NCBI GenBank assembly: GCA_965249785.1
Contig: CBDFMU010000023.1
Span: 1 to 64,000, forward strand
Direction: 5' to 3'
DNA: 64,000 bases
DNA from: M3007 sp965249785
Lineage (GTDB): Bacteria; Bacteroidota; Bacteroidia; Chitinophagales; Saprospiraceae
The notes under the pieces are model-generated. The model saw nothing but the letters and a program-made list of their open reading frames with translations. It searched no databases and was not told the DNA's origin. A program made the translations under genes and the position numbers. This document shows positions 18,815 to 28,488 of the stretch, in pieces. Within the stretch, counting starts at the first letter, position 1. Each line of letters begins with the position of its first letter.

Positions 18815-21212
18815 TCATAACTCCACTTCTTGCATCATTTTATACACCGCTTCTATCACGTCTTCCACCTGTGGCTTACTATGATAATCCCCATCCTGTC
18901 CATAACCGGGACGATGCGGCTTGGCATACAAACTTACTGGCTTTGCATCCAGATAGCGATAACCACCCTGTTTTTCCAGTAATTGCTGCATCAGATAAGC
19001 CGATGCGCCACCCTCGAAATCTTCATCCAGGAATAAGACGCGATTGGTTTTTTTCAAACTTTCCAGACAAATTTGGGGGAAATCAAAGGGCAGCAGCGTC
19101 TGCACATCAATAATTTCTACCTCCATGCCCTGTTGTGCTAAAATAGCGCAGGCATCGTCGGCAATGCGCACCGAAGCTCCATAAGTGATGAGCGTTAAAT
19201 CCGAGCCAGCACGTATCACTTCCGGCACACCAAGCGGCACCGTAAAAGTGCCAATATTATCCGGCAGACGTTCTTTCAGTCGATAACCATTTAATACTTC
19301 TACCACAATGGCCGGGTCGTCGCCTTGCAGCAGCGTATTATACATTCCGGCGGCCTGCGTCATGTTGCGTGGCACACAAATCCACATACCACGCAGGGAA
19401 CCGAGCATCATGCCCATTGGCGAACCAGCATGCCACACGCCTACCAAACGGTGACCACGGGTACGGATAATGGCAGGCGCGGCCTGCTGATTATTGGAAC
19501 GCCAGCGCAACGTGCAGAGGTCGTCGGAGAGCGGCGCGAGGCCATATAGCAGATAATCAAGGTATTGTATCTCCGCAATGGGCCGCAAACCACGCATAGC
19601 CATACCAATGGCCTGCCCCATAATTGTCCATTCGCGAATGCCAGTGTCAAAAATGTGCTCCGTACCGTATTTCAGTTGCATCCCGCGCAAGCCCTGGTTC
19701 ACGTCGCCAATTTGGCCTACATCTTCGCCCAAAGGCATACAAATTGGGCCGCGTTGCAAAATTGTGGTCGAAACAGGCATTGAGCACTTCGTACCCGTCT
19801 TTGACCGGCGAATTATCGGAATATTCCGCCGCCACTGCGGGTACTTTCAAAGGAGACAAAGGTGTCTCGCTCATCAGATAGCGACTGTAAATACGGTCGC
19901 CTTCCGTCATTTCGGAATTGATAAAAGCAGCCAGTTTTTCTTTGGCAGCACTGTCTTTTTTATGCAAGGCAAATAGCGCACGACGGGCAGTTTGCACCAG
20001 ATCGTAGCGCAAAGAGTCGCGTCTTTCCCCTAAGTCCTGAATAATTTCTCCCAAAACAGACACCTCGTCGTGGGCAGATTGCGCCTCATGCAAGTGACTT
20101 ATCAAAGCAGTACGCAGGCCAGCCACCCGGTCGTGGTAGGCTTTATAGGCACGTTTTGCAGCAGCCACGGCTTCCCGTTTGGCGTCGGACTTGATCGTTT
20201 CAAGTTCTTCGCGCGTGGCCAAACCCGTTTCCACCATCCAATTTGCCATGCGCCGGTTGCAGTCGAATTCTTCTTCAAAAGCCAGTCGCTCCGACGATTT
20301 ATAGCGACGATGATCACCGGAAGTGGAGTGGCCGAGTTGCTGCGTTATTTCCTGAATATGGAAAAGGGCGGGCCGGTGCGTCACCCGCATTTTATCAACG
20401 CCATCGCGGTAGAGCTGGCATAGTCCGGCATAGTCCCAGCCCTTGCCATGATAGATTTCCATGCCCGTATCGTCGCCTTCGGTCTGCATGCCCGCCAGCG
20501 CCGCAGAAATACTCTCCTTGACCGTCTGGTACTTTTTTGGCACCGAAATACCATACCCATCGTCCCAAACGCTGACCGCCAGCGGCACTTGCAGCACTCC
20601 GGCGGCATTCATAGTTTCCCAAAAAGCACCTTCCGAAGTGGAGGCATCGCCAATCGTGAGGAAAGTTATTTCGTCGCCATTATTGGAAAAATTGCCGCCA
20701 ATAGACGGCTGCTCGCGGTATTTTTTGGAAGCAAAAGCCAGGCCCAACCCGCGTGCCATTTGACCAGCAGTGGGAGCGGTATCGGCAGTAATATTGTAGC
20801 GATTTTTATGCTCGGTCCAGCGGCCTTTTTCGTCCACGAGCGGCGTGGAAAAATGACAGTTCATTTGGCGACCGCCGGAAAAAGGATCGCCGTAGGGATC
20901 GCCATAAAGTTGGGCAAAAAATTCTTCGAGGGTACTCAACCCCAGCGCAAAGATCAACGTCTGATCCCGATAATAACCCGCGCGGAAATCGCCTTTACGC
21001 CAGGCTTTGGCGAGAGCCACTTGGGCCACCTCCTTGCCGTCGCCGATGATGCCGAAGTTGGCGCGACCGCTGAGCACTTCTTTACGGGCAATCACGCTGG
21101 CCTCCCGACTCAGGCAGCATACGCGAAAATCTTGCAGCACTTCCTGTCGGTAAGCGGCAGTGGGCGGTTCGTCCGATTTTCGTGTGCGGGGAGGCATTTT
21201 TGATTCAACCAT
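18815..21212 (-). CDS. Fused alpha-ketoacid dehydrogenase E1 alpha/beta (one-base frameshift)
   Basis: The alpha part (from ATG 21212) carries the TPP region IGDASTSEGAFWETMNAAGV..WDDGYGIS and the phosphorylation-loop-like HSTSGDHRRYKS. It runs on into the beta part FGEDVGQIGDVNQGL, GQAIGMAMRGLRPIAEIQY and LFLDEDFEGGASAY. The frame breaks at CCC 19728-19730 (GGG in the gene). Dropping one G converts AFGRRC to AFGEDV and joins both parts into 798 residues, a fused E1 known in Bacteroidota. The enzyme decarboxylates a 2-oxoacid (branched-chain or pyruvate) in the lipoate-dependent complex; which one cannot be told here. E2 and E3 are not in the window. Confidence 0.9.
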
Positions 21213-21689
21213 TTTTTAAGAAAACAGCGTTCGGTGAGCAGTCGGCGTAAACAAAATCTACCAATTTGCTAATGTGCTAATATTCAACATATTGCCATAA
21301 AAACAATGACAAATATTTTAGTCATAAACACTTTATCAGGCAAAAAGGCGCACAAAAGTACATCAAGATTCTCGATTTACGCCCTGCGCTGATTTCCTGT
21401 ATTCGACGATTAAACCAATTTTGAAAACGATTGTTACAGCGCACCCCCTCTTGCGAACGCGCTTGATAGGTTAGGCCATTCCAATTCGCTGGCAAGTAAT
21501 TTGTTTTTAATCGTTTGATTTTTCCTTGTTCGCAACTATTATGTTGAAAGAAAAAATTGGGCAATAAGTAGCTTCACAATTATTTAATTTTCCAGTTTCA
21601 GGCAAAGTCGGCGATTTTTTGACCTAATTTTGCCGCTTCAAAAATCACCCCAACTCACATTTAAGCATTTAACCTACCCATTCCGACTT
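21213..21689. other. Gene-free upstream region shared by the E1 and DksA-like genes
   Basis: 477 bp between divergent genes, AT-rich, presumably carrying both promoters. The only clear element is TAATTTTG at 21625-21632. Short frames here have no family features and I do not call them. Confidence 0.5.
21625..21632 (+). promoter_or_regulatory. -7 element TAATTTTG for the DksA-like gene
   Basis: An exact TAnnTTTG match 58 bp before the ATG at 21690. A weak TTTC lies at 21596-21599, farther than usual. Confidence 0.4.
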
Positions 21690-22283
21690 ATGTCACACGA
21701 ACCGAAAGTACGCTACAGCGATGAGGACTTGCAGGAATTCAAGGTGCTGATCGAAGAAAAATTAAATGTCGCGCAAGAAGAATTGAATACGACGGAGCGG
21801 CAAATTTCCGATTTGAACGAAAACGGGTTCAATCAACAAGGGGGCGACTGGTATGATGACTCGACGGCGCACACCGACCTGGAAATGCTCCAACGTATGC
21901 TCACGCGCCAGCAACGCTATGTGCAAGACCTGCGCAATGCCGGGCTGCGCATCCAAAACAAGACCTACGGCATTTGTAGCGTGACCGGCCAACTCATCAG
22001 CAAGGAACGTTTGCGGCTCGTGCCACACGCCACCAAAAGTATTGACGGCAAGAACATGGCCAATGCCACTCGGGAGAACCACAACGATAATGTCATCAGC
22101 AGTGAATCGTTCCCGACGCTGGAAAATGATCGTCCGGCGGGCAAACCCGTGAGCGACAAGTTGCGCCTGCCCAATACCAAGCGCACCACTAATACCAGCG
22201 AAGATTGGGAAGCCGATAGCGAGCCTACGGAAGAGGCAGGCTACACCAATCGCAATAATAAATTTGACGACGATGAAGAGTAA
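21690..22283 (+). CDS. TraR/DksA family protein lacking the zinc cysteines
   Basis: 197 residues from ATG 21690 (upstream in-frame codons are not conserved-looking). Residues about 10-65 form the coiled-coil arm (DEDLQEFKVLIEEKLNVAQEEL), followed by HTDLEMLQRMLTRQQRYV..LRNAGLRI. The zinc-finger region reads YGICSVTGQLISKERLRLVPHAT, with a single Cys in place of the CxxC pairs, as is usual for Bacteroidota members. The C-terminal 60 residues are polar and probably disordered. DksA-type proteins bind the RNA polymerase secondary channel and tune stringent-response transcription. A strong terminator follows. Confidence 0.9.
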   Translation: MSHEPKVRYSDEDLQEFKVLIEEKLNVAQEELNTTERQISDLNENGFNQQGGDWYDDSTAHTDLEMLQRMLTRQQRYVQDLRNAGLRIQNKTYGICSVTGQLISKERLRLVPHATKSIDGKNMANATRENHNDNVISSESFPTLENDRPAGKPVSDKLRLPNTKRTTNTSEDWEADSEPTEEAGYTNRNNKFDDDEE

Positions 22284-22315
22284 TTTTTGACTTCGTCATC
22301 GTTACTATTTATGCA

Positions 22316-22359
22316 AACAGGAGTTGTCTCGAATGTTCGGGACAACTCCTGTTTTATTT
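22316..22359 (+). terminator. Strong rho-independent terminator
   Basis: 13-bp arms AACAGGAGTTGTC (22316-22328) and GACAACTCCTGTT (22341-22353) are followed by TTATTTT. It ends the DksA-like transcript. Confidence 0.85.
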
Positions 22360-22475
22360 TATGTAAACCGAAACCCTGTTTCGGCCCGTGTATATACCAT
22401 GCCAACGGCGAAAAATCAACCAGTTGGAAGATTTGAAACAGAGGATTACGTGCATAATTTATGGATAAAATTGTT

Positions 22476-22483
22476 TACTTTTG
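22476..22483 (+). promoter_or_regulatory. -7 element TACTTTTG for the toxin-antitoxin pair
   Basis: An exact TAnnTTTG match 19 bp before the DUF433 ATG at 22503. This implies a very short 5' leader, as expected for an autoregulated antitoxin-first module. Confidence 0.45.
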
Positions 22484-22502
22484 TTGCAAAATATGACCAC
22501 TA

Positions 22503-22732
22503 ATGACAGCCAACTATAAACAAATCATCACTATTGAACCTGGTAAACGCAGCGGGGCAGCCTTGTATTCGCGGCTTACGTATTACCGTCTATGATGTAC
22601 TCAGTTACCTGGCGGCAGGTATGACGGTGGAGGAAATCTTGACTGATTTTCCCATGCTCACCCGGCAGGATATATTGGCCTGTTTTGGCTTACGCTGCCG
22701 AAGGAGAAAGAGCTAAGTTGGTCGCAGTCTGA
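22503..22732 (+). CDS. DUF433 antitoxin-like protein (two one-base frameshifts)
   Basis: ATG 22503 gives TANYKQIITIEPGKRSG; the frame then breaks at GGGG 22554-22557. Removing one G continues QPCIRGLRITVYDVLSYLA and MTVEEILTDFPMLTRQDILAC, the DUF433 signature. It breaks again at TTTT 22683-22686; removing one T gives LAYAAEGERAKLVAV and a TGA at 22730-22732. The corrected protein is 75 residues, the normal family size. DUF433 proteins are small wHTH-like antitoxins that usually precede a DUF5615 PIN-like toxin, as here (10 bp gap). Two independent insertions in one 230-bp gene point to consensus error or a hot spot rather than slow decay. Confidence 0.85.
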
Positions 22733-22742
22733 ACTGTTTGCT

Positions 22743-23073
22743 ATGTTTTTAATCGACAACAATCTTTCGCCACGTTTGGTCAAGGTGCTTAAAGTAGATT
22801 TTCCCTGATACTGCTCACGTTTTTGATTTTGGTTTGGAAGCCGCTGATGACCAGACCGTGTGGGCATTTGCAGAAACTAATAACTTGCATATTCTGACCA
22901 AAGACCGTGATTTTGTTGATCTGCTTTATCTGCGCGGATTTCCACCAAAAGTGGTTAAACTTAACTGCGGTAATGCCACCACGCAATTCATTGCTGAAAT
23001 CCTGGAAAGAGAAGCCACACTATTAAAGTCATTTCTCGGCTCTTCTCAATATGGCCTGCTTGTACTTCAATAG
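22743..23073 (+). CDS. DUF5615 PIN-like toxin (one-base frameshift)
   Basis: ATG 22743 gives FLIDNNLSPRLVKVLKVDFP and then a TGA. Removing one T from TTTT 22799-22802 restores FPDTAHVFDFGLEAADDQTVW, followed by HILTKDRDFVDLLYLRGFPPKVVKL. This is the DUF5615/PIN-like core, with the acidic residues of the N-terminal LIDNNLS and the TKDRDF motif intact. The corrected length is 109 residues. With DUF433 upstream it forms the standard antitoxin-toxin pair, with the toxin expected to be an RNase. As deposited, the toxin would be a 21-residue stub. Confidence 0.85.
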
Positions 23074-23161
23074 TGCTTTCATATCGTCCCGATTTTATTA
23101 ATCATTTTCTGGAATAAAAGAGATTCCTAAAAGATTCAGGCAGACGAACACGCTGGTACAA

Positions 23162-23773
23162 TCACCCGCCTTTTTTCATCTTAGCCAGCACCACCTGATG
23201 AAAATTTTCCAGTTTATCCAGCAATTGCAATAGCAAAACTTTTTCGGCGATAGTAAGATTTCCGGTCAGCAAGGTGGATACTTTGGTCATTTGTCCGGCC
23301 ACTTGGGCAGATACTTCGGTTCCCTTTGGTGTAATGGTTAGCCGCTTGCTTCGGCGGTCGTCGAGGTCATCGGTTTGGGCGATCAGGCCCAGGGCGAGCA
23401 GCCGCCGGATGATCTCCATGCCCGTTGGTTTTTCGTGGCGATTGCGCTGGATGAGGTCGCTTTTGGTGAGTGCGCCTTGTTCGGTCAGCATGACCAAATA
23501 CACGAATTCATCCATCGTACCCAATGGCGAATTTTCGAGGGCTTTGCGCGCGTAGATGCGCATATAGCGATTCAGGTAGATCAGTAATTTACCAATGTTA
23601 TTATCAATCCGCTCCTTTTCCGTCTGCGCGACAGGACGCTCATTGACTTGCTCGCCATCCGTCGTTTGGCGCACCAGCCACACAGCGAAATGTTGCGGAC
23701 TCTGTTCTTTGGGATAAGTGCGTTCGTAGGCCTCCAAGTGAGGCAGGAGCGTTTGCAGCAGATCGTATTTCAT
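23162..23773 (-). CDS. MarR family transcriptional regulator
   Basis: 203 residues. The winged-helix core lies at about residues 90-150 (TMDEFVYLVMLTEQGALTKSDLI, GMEIIRRLLALGLIAQTDD, DDRRSKRLTITPKGTEV), with the DxRxxxxxLTxxG wing clearly visible. The first 60 residues are unusual for MarR and rich in charged residues. The C-terminal helix (NLTIAEKVLLLQLLDKLENFH) fits the dimerisation segment. Ligand and target are unknown. It stands alone, between the toxin-antitoxin pair and the glg genes. Confidence 0.88.
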   Translation of the reverse strand: MKYDLLQTLLPHLEAYERTYPKEQSPQHFAVWLVRQTTDGEQVNERPVAQTEKERIDNNIGKLLIYLNRYMRIYARKALENSPLGTMDEFVYLVMLTEQGALTKSDLIQRNRHEKPTGMEIIRRLLALGLIAQTDDLDDRRSKRLTITPKGTEVSAQVAGQMTKVSTLLTGNLTIAEKVLLLQLLDKLENFHQVVLAKMKKGG

Positions 23774-23843
23774 AGCAAATACTAATTTGACTGCAAAGTA
23801 TGTTTTTAATCGAAATAAACATTGGATTGATTAAAAACAATCT

Positions 23844-23900
23844 TGTTTAAAATAAAAGGCCGCTGCTTCACACTTAACAATTTGTGTGAAGCAGCGGCCT
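23844..23900 (-). terminator. Rho-independent terminator after glgC
   Basis: Perfect 17-bp arms AGGCCGCTGCTTCACAC (23857-23873) and GTGTGAAGCAGCGGCCT (23884-23900). Read on the minus strand they are followed by TTTTATTTT. It lies about 95 bp beyond the glgC stop. Confidence 0.85.
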
Positions 23901-23995
23901 GACAACCGTATTTTCAGATGAACCTGGTAATAACTAAGGGCAATCAATACTTACCACACTCCCAATAACTATTAACCAATATACCACTCAACCAA

Positions 23996-25268
23996 TCACA
24001 TGATCCGCGTCCCTTCCACGATCACACCACCTTTTTTCACCACCACTACCCCATCACGAATGCAGTAATTAGCATCGTCCATATCGGCCAAATGATCGCC
24101 GCCTTTGATGACTACGTTATTGCCGACGCGGCAGTCTTTATCTAAAATAGCGTGTTCGATGTGGCAATAATGGCCCACGCCCATCGGCACATCGTCTGGA
24201 TTATTGGCAATTTCTTCCAGCGTCTGGTAGTAATCGTTACCCATGACGATGGTGTCCTTGATGACCGTGTTTTCGCCGATGCGCGAACGCAAACCAACAA
24301 ATAGAACCTTCAATAATGCGGGCGTGAATGATGCAGCCTTCGGCAATCAGGGCCCGATTCAGCTGGGTGCCGCCGTAAAATTTGGCGGGCGGCAGCATCC
24401 GACCGCGCGTATAAATGCGCTGGGTATGCGAGAAAAGATTGAAGGCCGGAATGTGATCGGTCAGTTCAATATTGGCATCAAAAAACGAGCGGATGGTACC
24501 AATGTCCGTCCAATAACCTTCATATTGGTAAGCAGCCACTTTACGTCCGGTTTCAATGGCGGCAGGCAGGATTTCCTTGCCAAAATCCATCGCGTCTGGA
24601 TACTGCTCAAACAAGTCACTCAAAGTCTGGCGATTGAAAATGTAAATCCCCATCGAAGCCAGGTAATGCCGCCCATGTTTTTTGTTGGCTGGACTGACCT
24701 CACTGACCCAACCAGGCAACAAATCATCGTGCGGCTTCTCAATGAAGCGCGGAATGTAGCCCTGTTCGTCTACTTTCATGATCCCGAATCCGGGCGCATC
24801 GCGGGCATCCACGGGCAGGCAGGCAATGCTGATCTCTGCGCCCGATTGGATATGCGCTTCCGCCATCGCATCAAAATCCATCTGGTACAACTGGTCGCCC
24901 GATAGAATGAGGATCAGGTCAAAATCCTGGCGTTCGTAGTGCTGGCGACTTTGGCGCACCGCGTCGGCAGTACCCTGGAACCAGTCTTTATTGCCGGGTG
25001 TCTGTTCGGCAGCTAGAATATCTACAAAGCCGCTGGAAAAAACATCGAAATTATAGGTGTTCTTGATGTGCGCATTGAGCGAAGCAGAGTTGTACTGCGT
25101 CACCACAAACATCCGCTTCACGCCGGAATTGATGCAATTGGAGATCGGGATGTCGATCAGTCGGTATTTGCCGCCGATTGGTACGGCGGGTTTGGAGCGT
25201 TTTTCGGTGAGGGGAAAAAGGCGCGAACCAGCGCCGCCGCCCAGGATGATGGAAATCATATTCGCCAT
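23996..25268 (-). CDS. glgC: Glucose-1-phosphate adenylyltransferase (one-base frameshift)
   Basis: From ATG 25268: ILGGGAGSRLFPLTEKRSKPAVPIGG (nucleotide-binding loop) then YRLIDIPISNCINSG, TPGNKDWFQGTADAVRQ and FIEKP, with the C-terminal left-handed helix domain. The frame breaks at AAA 24299-24301 (TTT in the gene). Removing one T restores EGSIVGLRSRIGENTVIKDTIVMG, and the protein ends GGVIVEGTRIM. The corrected length is 423 residues, standard for GlgC. It makes ADP-glucose for glycogen synthesis. glgA lies upstream on the same strand, separated by an unusual 432-bp repeat-rich gap. Confidence 0.93.
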
Positions 25269-25348
25269 AGGAGAGAGAGTTAAGTGCGGATTGTTGTGTT
25301 AATATTGGTTATTAGAATTGTTGCTTTTAATTACGTGATGTTTGTTTG

Positions 25349-25697
25349 TTAGACCCCACTCCTTAACCCCTCCCCCGAAAGGGAGGGGGACTTGATCTAT
25401 TTGTTTTCTAGTGGTTTTTATTATCTTGTGGAATTATATTTAAAATATTCAAAATCAATGTATTGCACTATAAAACTTCAATAATTACACTTTTTAAGTT
25501 AAAAAGTGTAATTATTGAAGTTTTAAATAAATTTAAAACATAGATAAAAATTATTAAATATACTAGTTTAGCGTTTTTTAATAATTCCCCTGTTTAACCT
25601 CTAAAAATCCACTTTATTAAGGTAATGATAATCAAAAGCGAATAACCACGATCAAGTCCCCCTCCTTTTCGGGGGAAGGGCTAGGGGTGGGGTCTAA
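25349..25697. repeat. Inverted-repeat-bounded element between glgA and glgC
   Basis: Arms at 25349-25397 and 25650-25697 are near-perfect reverse complements. Each carries TTAGACCCC, a CCTCCCCC/GAAAGGGAGGGG micro-hairpin and ACTTGATC. The inner 250 bp are very AT-rich and hold a separate perfect hairpin. The outer edge stops 3 bp short of the glgA stop codon. No coding frame is visible inside. This resembles a small non-autonomous mobile element or a composite of two REP-like units. Confidence 0.7.
25471..25525. repeat. Perfect 25-bp hairpin inside the glgA-glgC gap
   Basis: TAAAACTTCAATAATTACAC plus TTTTT (25471-25495) is exactly complementary to 25501-25525, with a 5-base AAGTT loop. Such a perfect long AT-rich stem is rare by chance. 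It could act as a bidirectional terminator. Confidence 0.75.
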
Positions 25698-25700
25698 GCG

Positions 25701-27279
25701 TCATTTTTTCCTAGTATTTCTCTTTTTCACCACCAAAACCTCCTCCGGCACTACCTCCACCACCGGCGGCTCCTCATCCAGCAAATTCGCCAAAAAAGCC
25801 GCCACCGCAGGCCGAACCGCTTCTATTTTCGCCCCCACCCGCCGGTACACATCAAAATATTGTTGTACCGCATTTTCCCACGAAAAATCTATTGCCATGA
25901 TGCGCTGACGCAGCAGCCATCATAATATCCGGGTGATTCTGATACATGGTGGCGGCCCGATGCAGGGCGAAGCCAATGTCATTGAGCGATAACTGGTCGA
26001 AGCGAATACCACGCCCCATGCCGCTTGGATCGCCAATATCAGACACCGTATCCTTCAATCCACCCACCGACCGCACAATGGGAACGGTACCATAACGCAT
26101 GGAATACATCTGGTTCAGGCCGCATGGTTCTACGCGTGAAGGCATAATCAAATAATCCGAGCCAGCATAAATCTGGTGCGACAGAGCCTCATTATAATCA
26201 ATCACCGCATTGAAGCGACCAGCATAATGATAGGCCATATTGCGGAACTGATTCTCCGTCCAGGCTTCGCCGCTACCCAGCACCAGGAAACTGGCTCGAC
26301 CACCAATATTGAGGAAATTGCGGATTGCATCGGGCAGAAAATCCACCCCTTTTTCGCCGACAATACGCCCGATAAAACTGATCAAGGGCCGATCTTCCGG
26401 CAGCTGGAACCACTCGCAGAGTTTTCGTTTATTCTCGGCCTTGAAAGTGACAATATCGTCGCCTTGCAAGCGGTAATGAATCATCGGGTCGGTAGCCGGA
26501 TCCCAGACTTCGGCATCAATACCGTTTAAAATACCATATTCTTTCGCCCATTCGGAGCGAAATAATTGCTCCAAACCAAGGCTGCTTTCATGTAATTCAT
26601 ATAAATACGACTGCGAAACCGTCGTGACCGCCCAGGCGCAGCGCACTGCCGAAGCCAACGGATTGATCGCGTCCTTCCAGTCTAATAATGAAGCACCAGC
26701 GGATTCATAAGGCGGTAATAATTGTTCGTTCTTCCAGCTAAAAGTACCCTGATATTGGGCATTATGGATGGTAAATACCGTAGGGATCGGTGCCAATTCC
26801 CGGTAAGCCGGACAAAATTTGAGCATCCACGGAATGAGAGCCGTGTGGTGATCGTGGCAATGCAGTATGCGCGGACGATTCATCCATGGGAACGATAATA
26901 ACCAATCCAGCACCGCTTGCTGGAAAGTAATATATCGCTCCACCTCGTCGCCGTAGGGCGTGCCGGAAGGGTCGCTGTAAATACCCGGCCGGTCGTACAC
27001 CCCCGGAATATCGACCACGAAAAACGGGTAGCCGAGTTTATTCGTGCTCTCCTGCTGAATCGTGAAAGAGCGACGCTGCCAATTGACCCAGACTTCGCCT
27101 CCATATACAGTGACCCATTCCTGGTTGCGAATCCATTTCAGATCGTACTTCGGGATGATGGCCGCCGACAGCGTACCGGCTTCGCTCATGTACTTGGGCA
27201 GAGAACCGACCACGTCGGCGAGGCCGCCCGTCTTGGCGGCTGGATAACATTCGGCGGAAATGTGCAGGACTTGAATCAT
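25701..27279 (-). CDS. glgA: Glycogen synthase (one-base frameshift near C-terminus)
   Basis: From ATG 27279: VLHISAECYPAAKTGGLADVVGSLP is the GT5 N-terminus with the KTGG ADP-glucose motif. Then come HCHDHHTALIPW, VFTIHNAQYQG, ILNGIDAEVWDP, SFIGRIVGEKGVDFLPDAI and the C-terminal MPSRVEPCGLNQMYSMRYGTVPIVR..GGLKDTV. The frame breaks near CC 25917-25918 (GG in the gene). Dropping one base gives LRQRIMAIDFSWENAVQQYFDVY, the expected last helix, and a Lys/Arg-rich tail. The corrected length is 525 residues. It elongates glycogen from ADP-glucose supplied by the glgC product downstream. Confidence 0.93.
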
Positions 27280-27530
27280 AGTATATCAAAAAGCAATTGG
27301 CAAAAAAGCAAATATGACATACAAGGGCAACGTACCGACCAAAAGCCAAACAAAGGATTTGTTTTTGCTGGTTCAGTCCCAATTGCCGGTTGCTTTTTCT
27401 GCCTTTTGCCTATTAAAAAGCCTCCCGATGGGAAGCGCGGGCAAAATACAGACAATGCCTCCGTTCTTTCCAAAAAAAATTTGGACTTTCGTGCCTACGT
27501 ATTCACATTCACCTTCACATTCGCTCAATT

Positions 27531-28433
27531 ATGAACAATCATTTTTCCCGACGCCGTTTTATGCAAGCCTCCAGCCTGGCACTGGCAGGCACAGCACTAT
27601 CCCCCAACCTGCTGGCAGCTGCCGAAAATTATTTCAAAACCAAGCACATTGGCCTCCAGCTCTGGAGCGTCCGTGAGGACATGAACAAAGATGCCGCTGG
27701 CACGCTCAAAGCGCTGGCTGCTATGGGCTACAAGGAAGTAGAAAGTTTCGGTTACGATGCCAAAACGGACAAAATATTTGGCATTGCTTTCAGCGATTTT
27801 ACTAAGTTGTTGAAAGATAATGGCTTAAAAATGCCCAGCAGCCACTCCCCTATCCATGTATCCGACTACGATCCGGCTACCAAAATGCTTTCCGATCTAA
27901 GCAAAAAAGCGATTGATAAAGCGGCTGCGGCGGGTCAGAAATACTTTATCAATCCGTGGACGCTGGAAGAGGACCGCAAGAAATTGCCCGAACTGATGAA
28001 GGCATTCACCGCTGCCGGAGAGTATGTCAAAAAAGCGGGAATGAAATTCGGCTACCACAACCACGATTTTGAGTTCAAGACCAAAGGTACGGACGGACGG
28101 CTGATGTATGATTGGCTGTTGACAGAAGTGGACCCGAAACTGATGACTATGGAAATGGATATTTACTGGGTACAGTTTGCGGGCTTCCAAGCACTGGATT
28201 ATTTCAAAAAATATCCGGGTCGCTTCGAGCTCTGTCATGCCAAAGATATGTCTGCGGCTGACAAGCATCCGTCCATTGAGTTTGGCGATGGCACCATTGA
28301 TTTCAAGAGCATCCTCGCGCAGCGTTCCAAGGCTGGCATCAAATACGTCATCATTGAGCTGGAAAATTACCTGACTACGCCGATGAAAGGCGTGCAAAAG
28401 AGCTTGGATAATTTGAAGGCGTTGGAGGTATAA
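27531..28433 (+). CDS. Sugar phosphate isomerase/epimerase-like TIM barrel, Tat signal
   Basis: 300 residues. The N-terminus NNHFSRRRFMQASSLALAGTA is a twin-arginine signal, so export to the periplasm is expected. The AP-endonuclease-2-type barrel follows: HIGLQLWSVREDM, GYKEVESFGYD, KFGYHNHDFEF, TMEMDIYWV, RFELCHAKDM and YVIIELENY. His, Glu and Asp residues placed to bind a metal are retained. This group occurs widely in Bacteroidota as exported sugar isomerase/epimerase-like proteins, with substrates mostly undefined. A 14-bp hairpin follows the stop codon. Confidence 0.88.
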   Translation: MNNHFSRRRFMQASSLALAGTALSPNLLAAAENYFKTKHIGLQLWSVREDMNKDAAGTLKALAAMGYKEVESFGYDAKTDKIFGIAFSDFTKLLKDNGLKMPSSHSPIHVSDYDPATKMLSDLSKKAIDKAAAAGQKYFINPWTLEEDRKKLPELMKAFTAAGEYVKKAGMKFGYHNHDFEFKTKGTDGRLMYDWLLTEVDPKLMTMEMDIYWVQFAGFQALDYFKKYPGRFELCHAKDMSAADKHPSIEFGDGTIDFKSILAQRSKAGIKYVIIELENYLTTPMKGVQKSLDNLKALEV

Positions 28434-28439
28434 ACAATA

Positions 28440-28470
28440 GTAGTAGTCTGACTCAAAGTCAGACTACTAC
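28440..28470 (+). terminator. Perfect 14-bp hairpin after the isomerase gene
   Basis: GTAGTAGTCTGACT and AGTCAGACTACTAC with a 3-base CAA loop, followed only by TTTCC. A likely transcript end, although the T-tract is short. The acyltransferase ATG follows 19 bp later. Confidence 0.6.
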
Positions 28471-28488
28471 TTTCCATGAATCAAAACA

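Noticed and set aside
18815..21212. Separate E1 alpha and E1 beta genes with an overlap
   Set aside because: The overlap, the missing middle sequence in both frames and the exact restoration of FGEDVGQIGDVN by one base show a single fused gene with an indel.
21213..21689. tRNA gene in the large divergent gap
   Set aside because: No TTC-containing T-arm, acceptor pairing or anticodon stem could be found; nothing tRNA-like appears elsewhere in the window.
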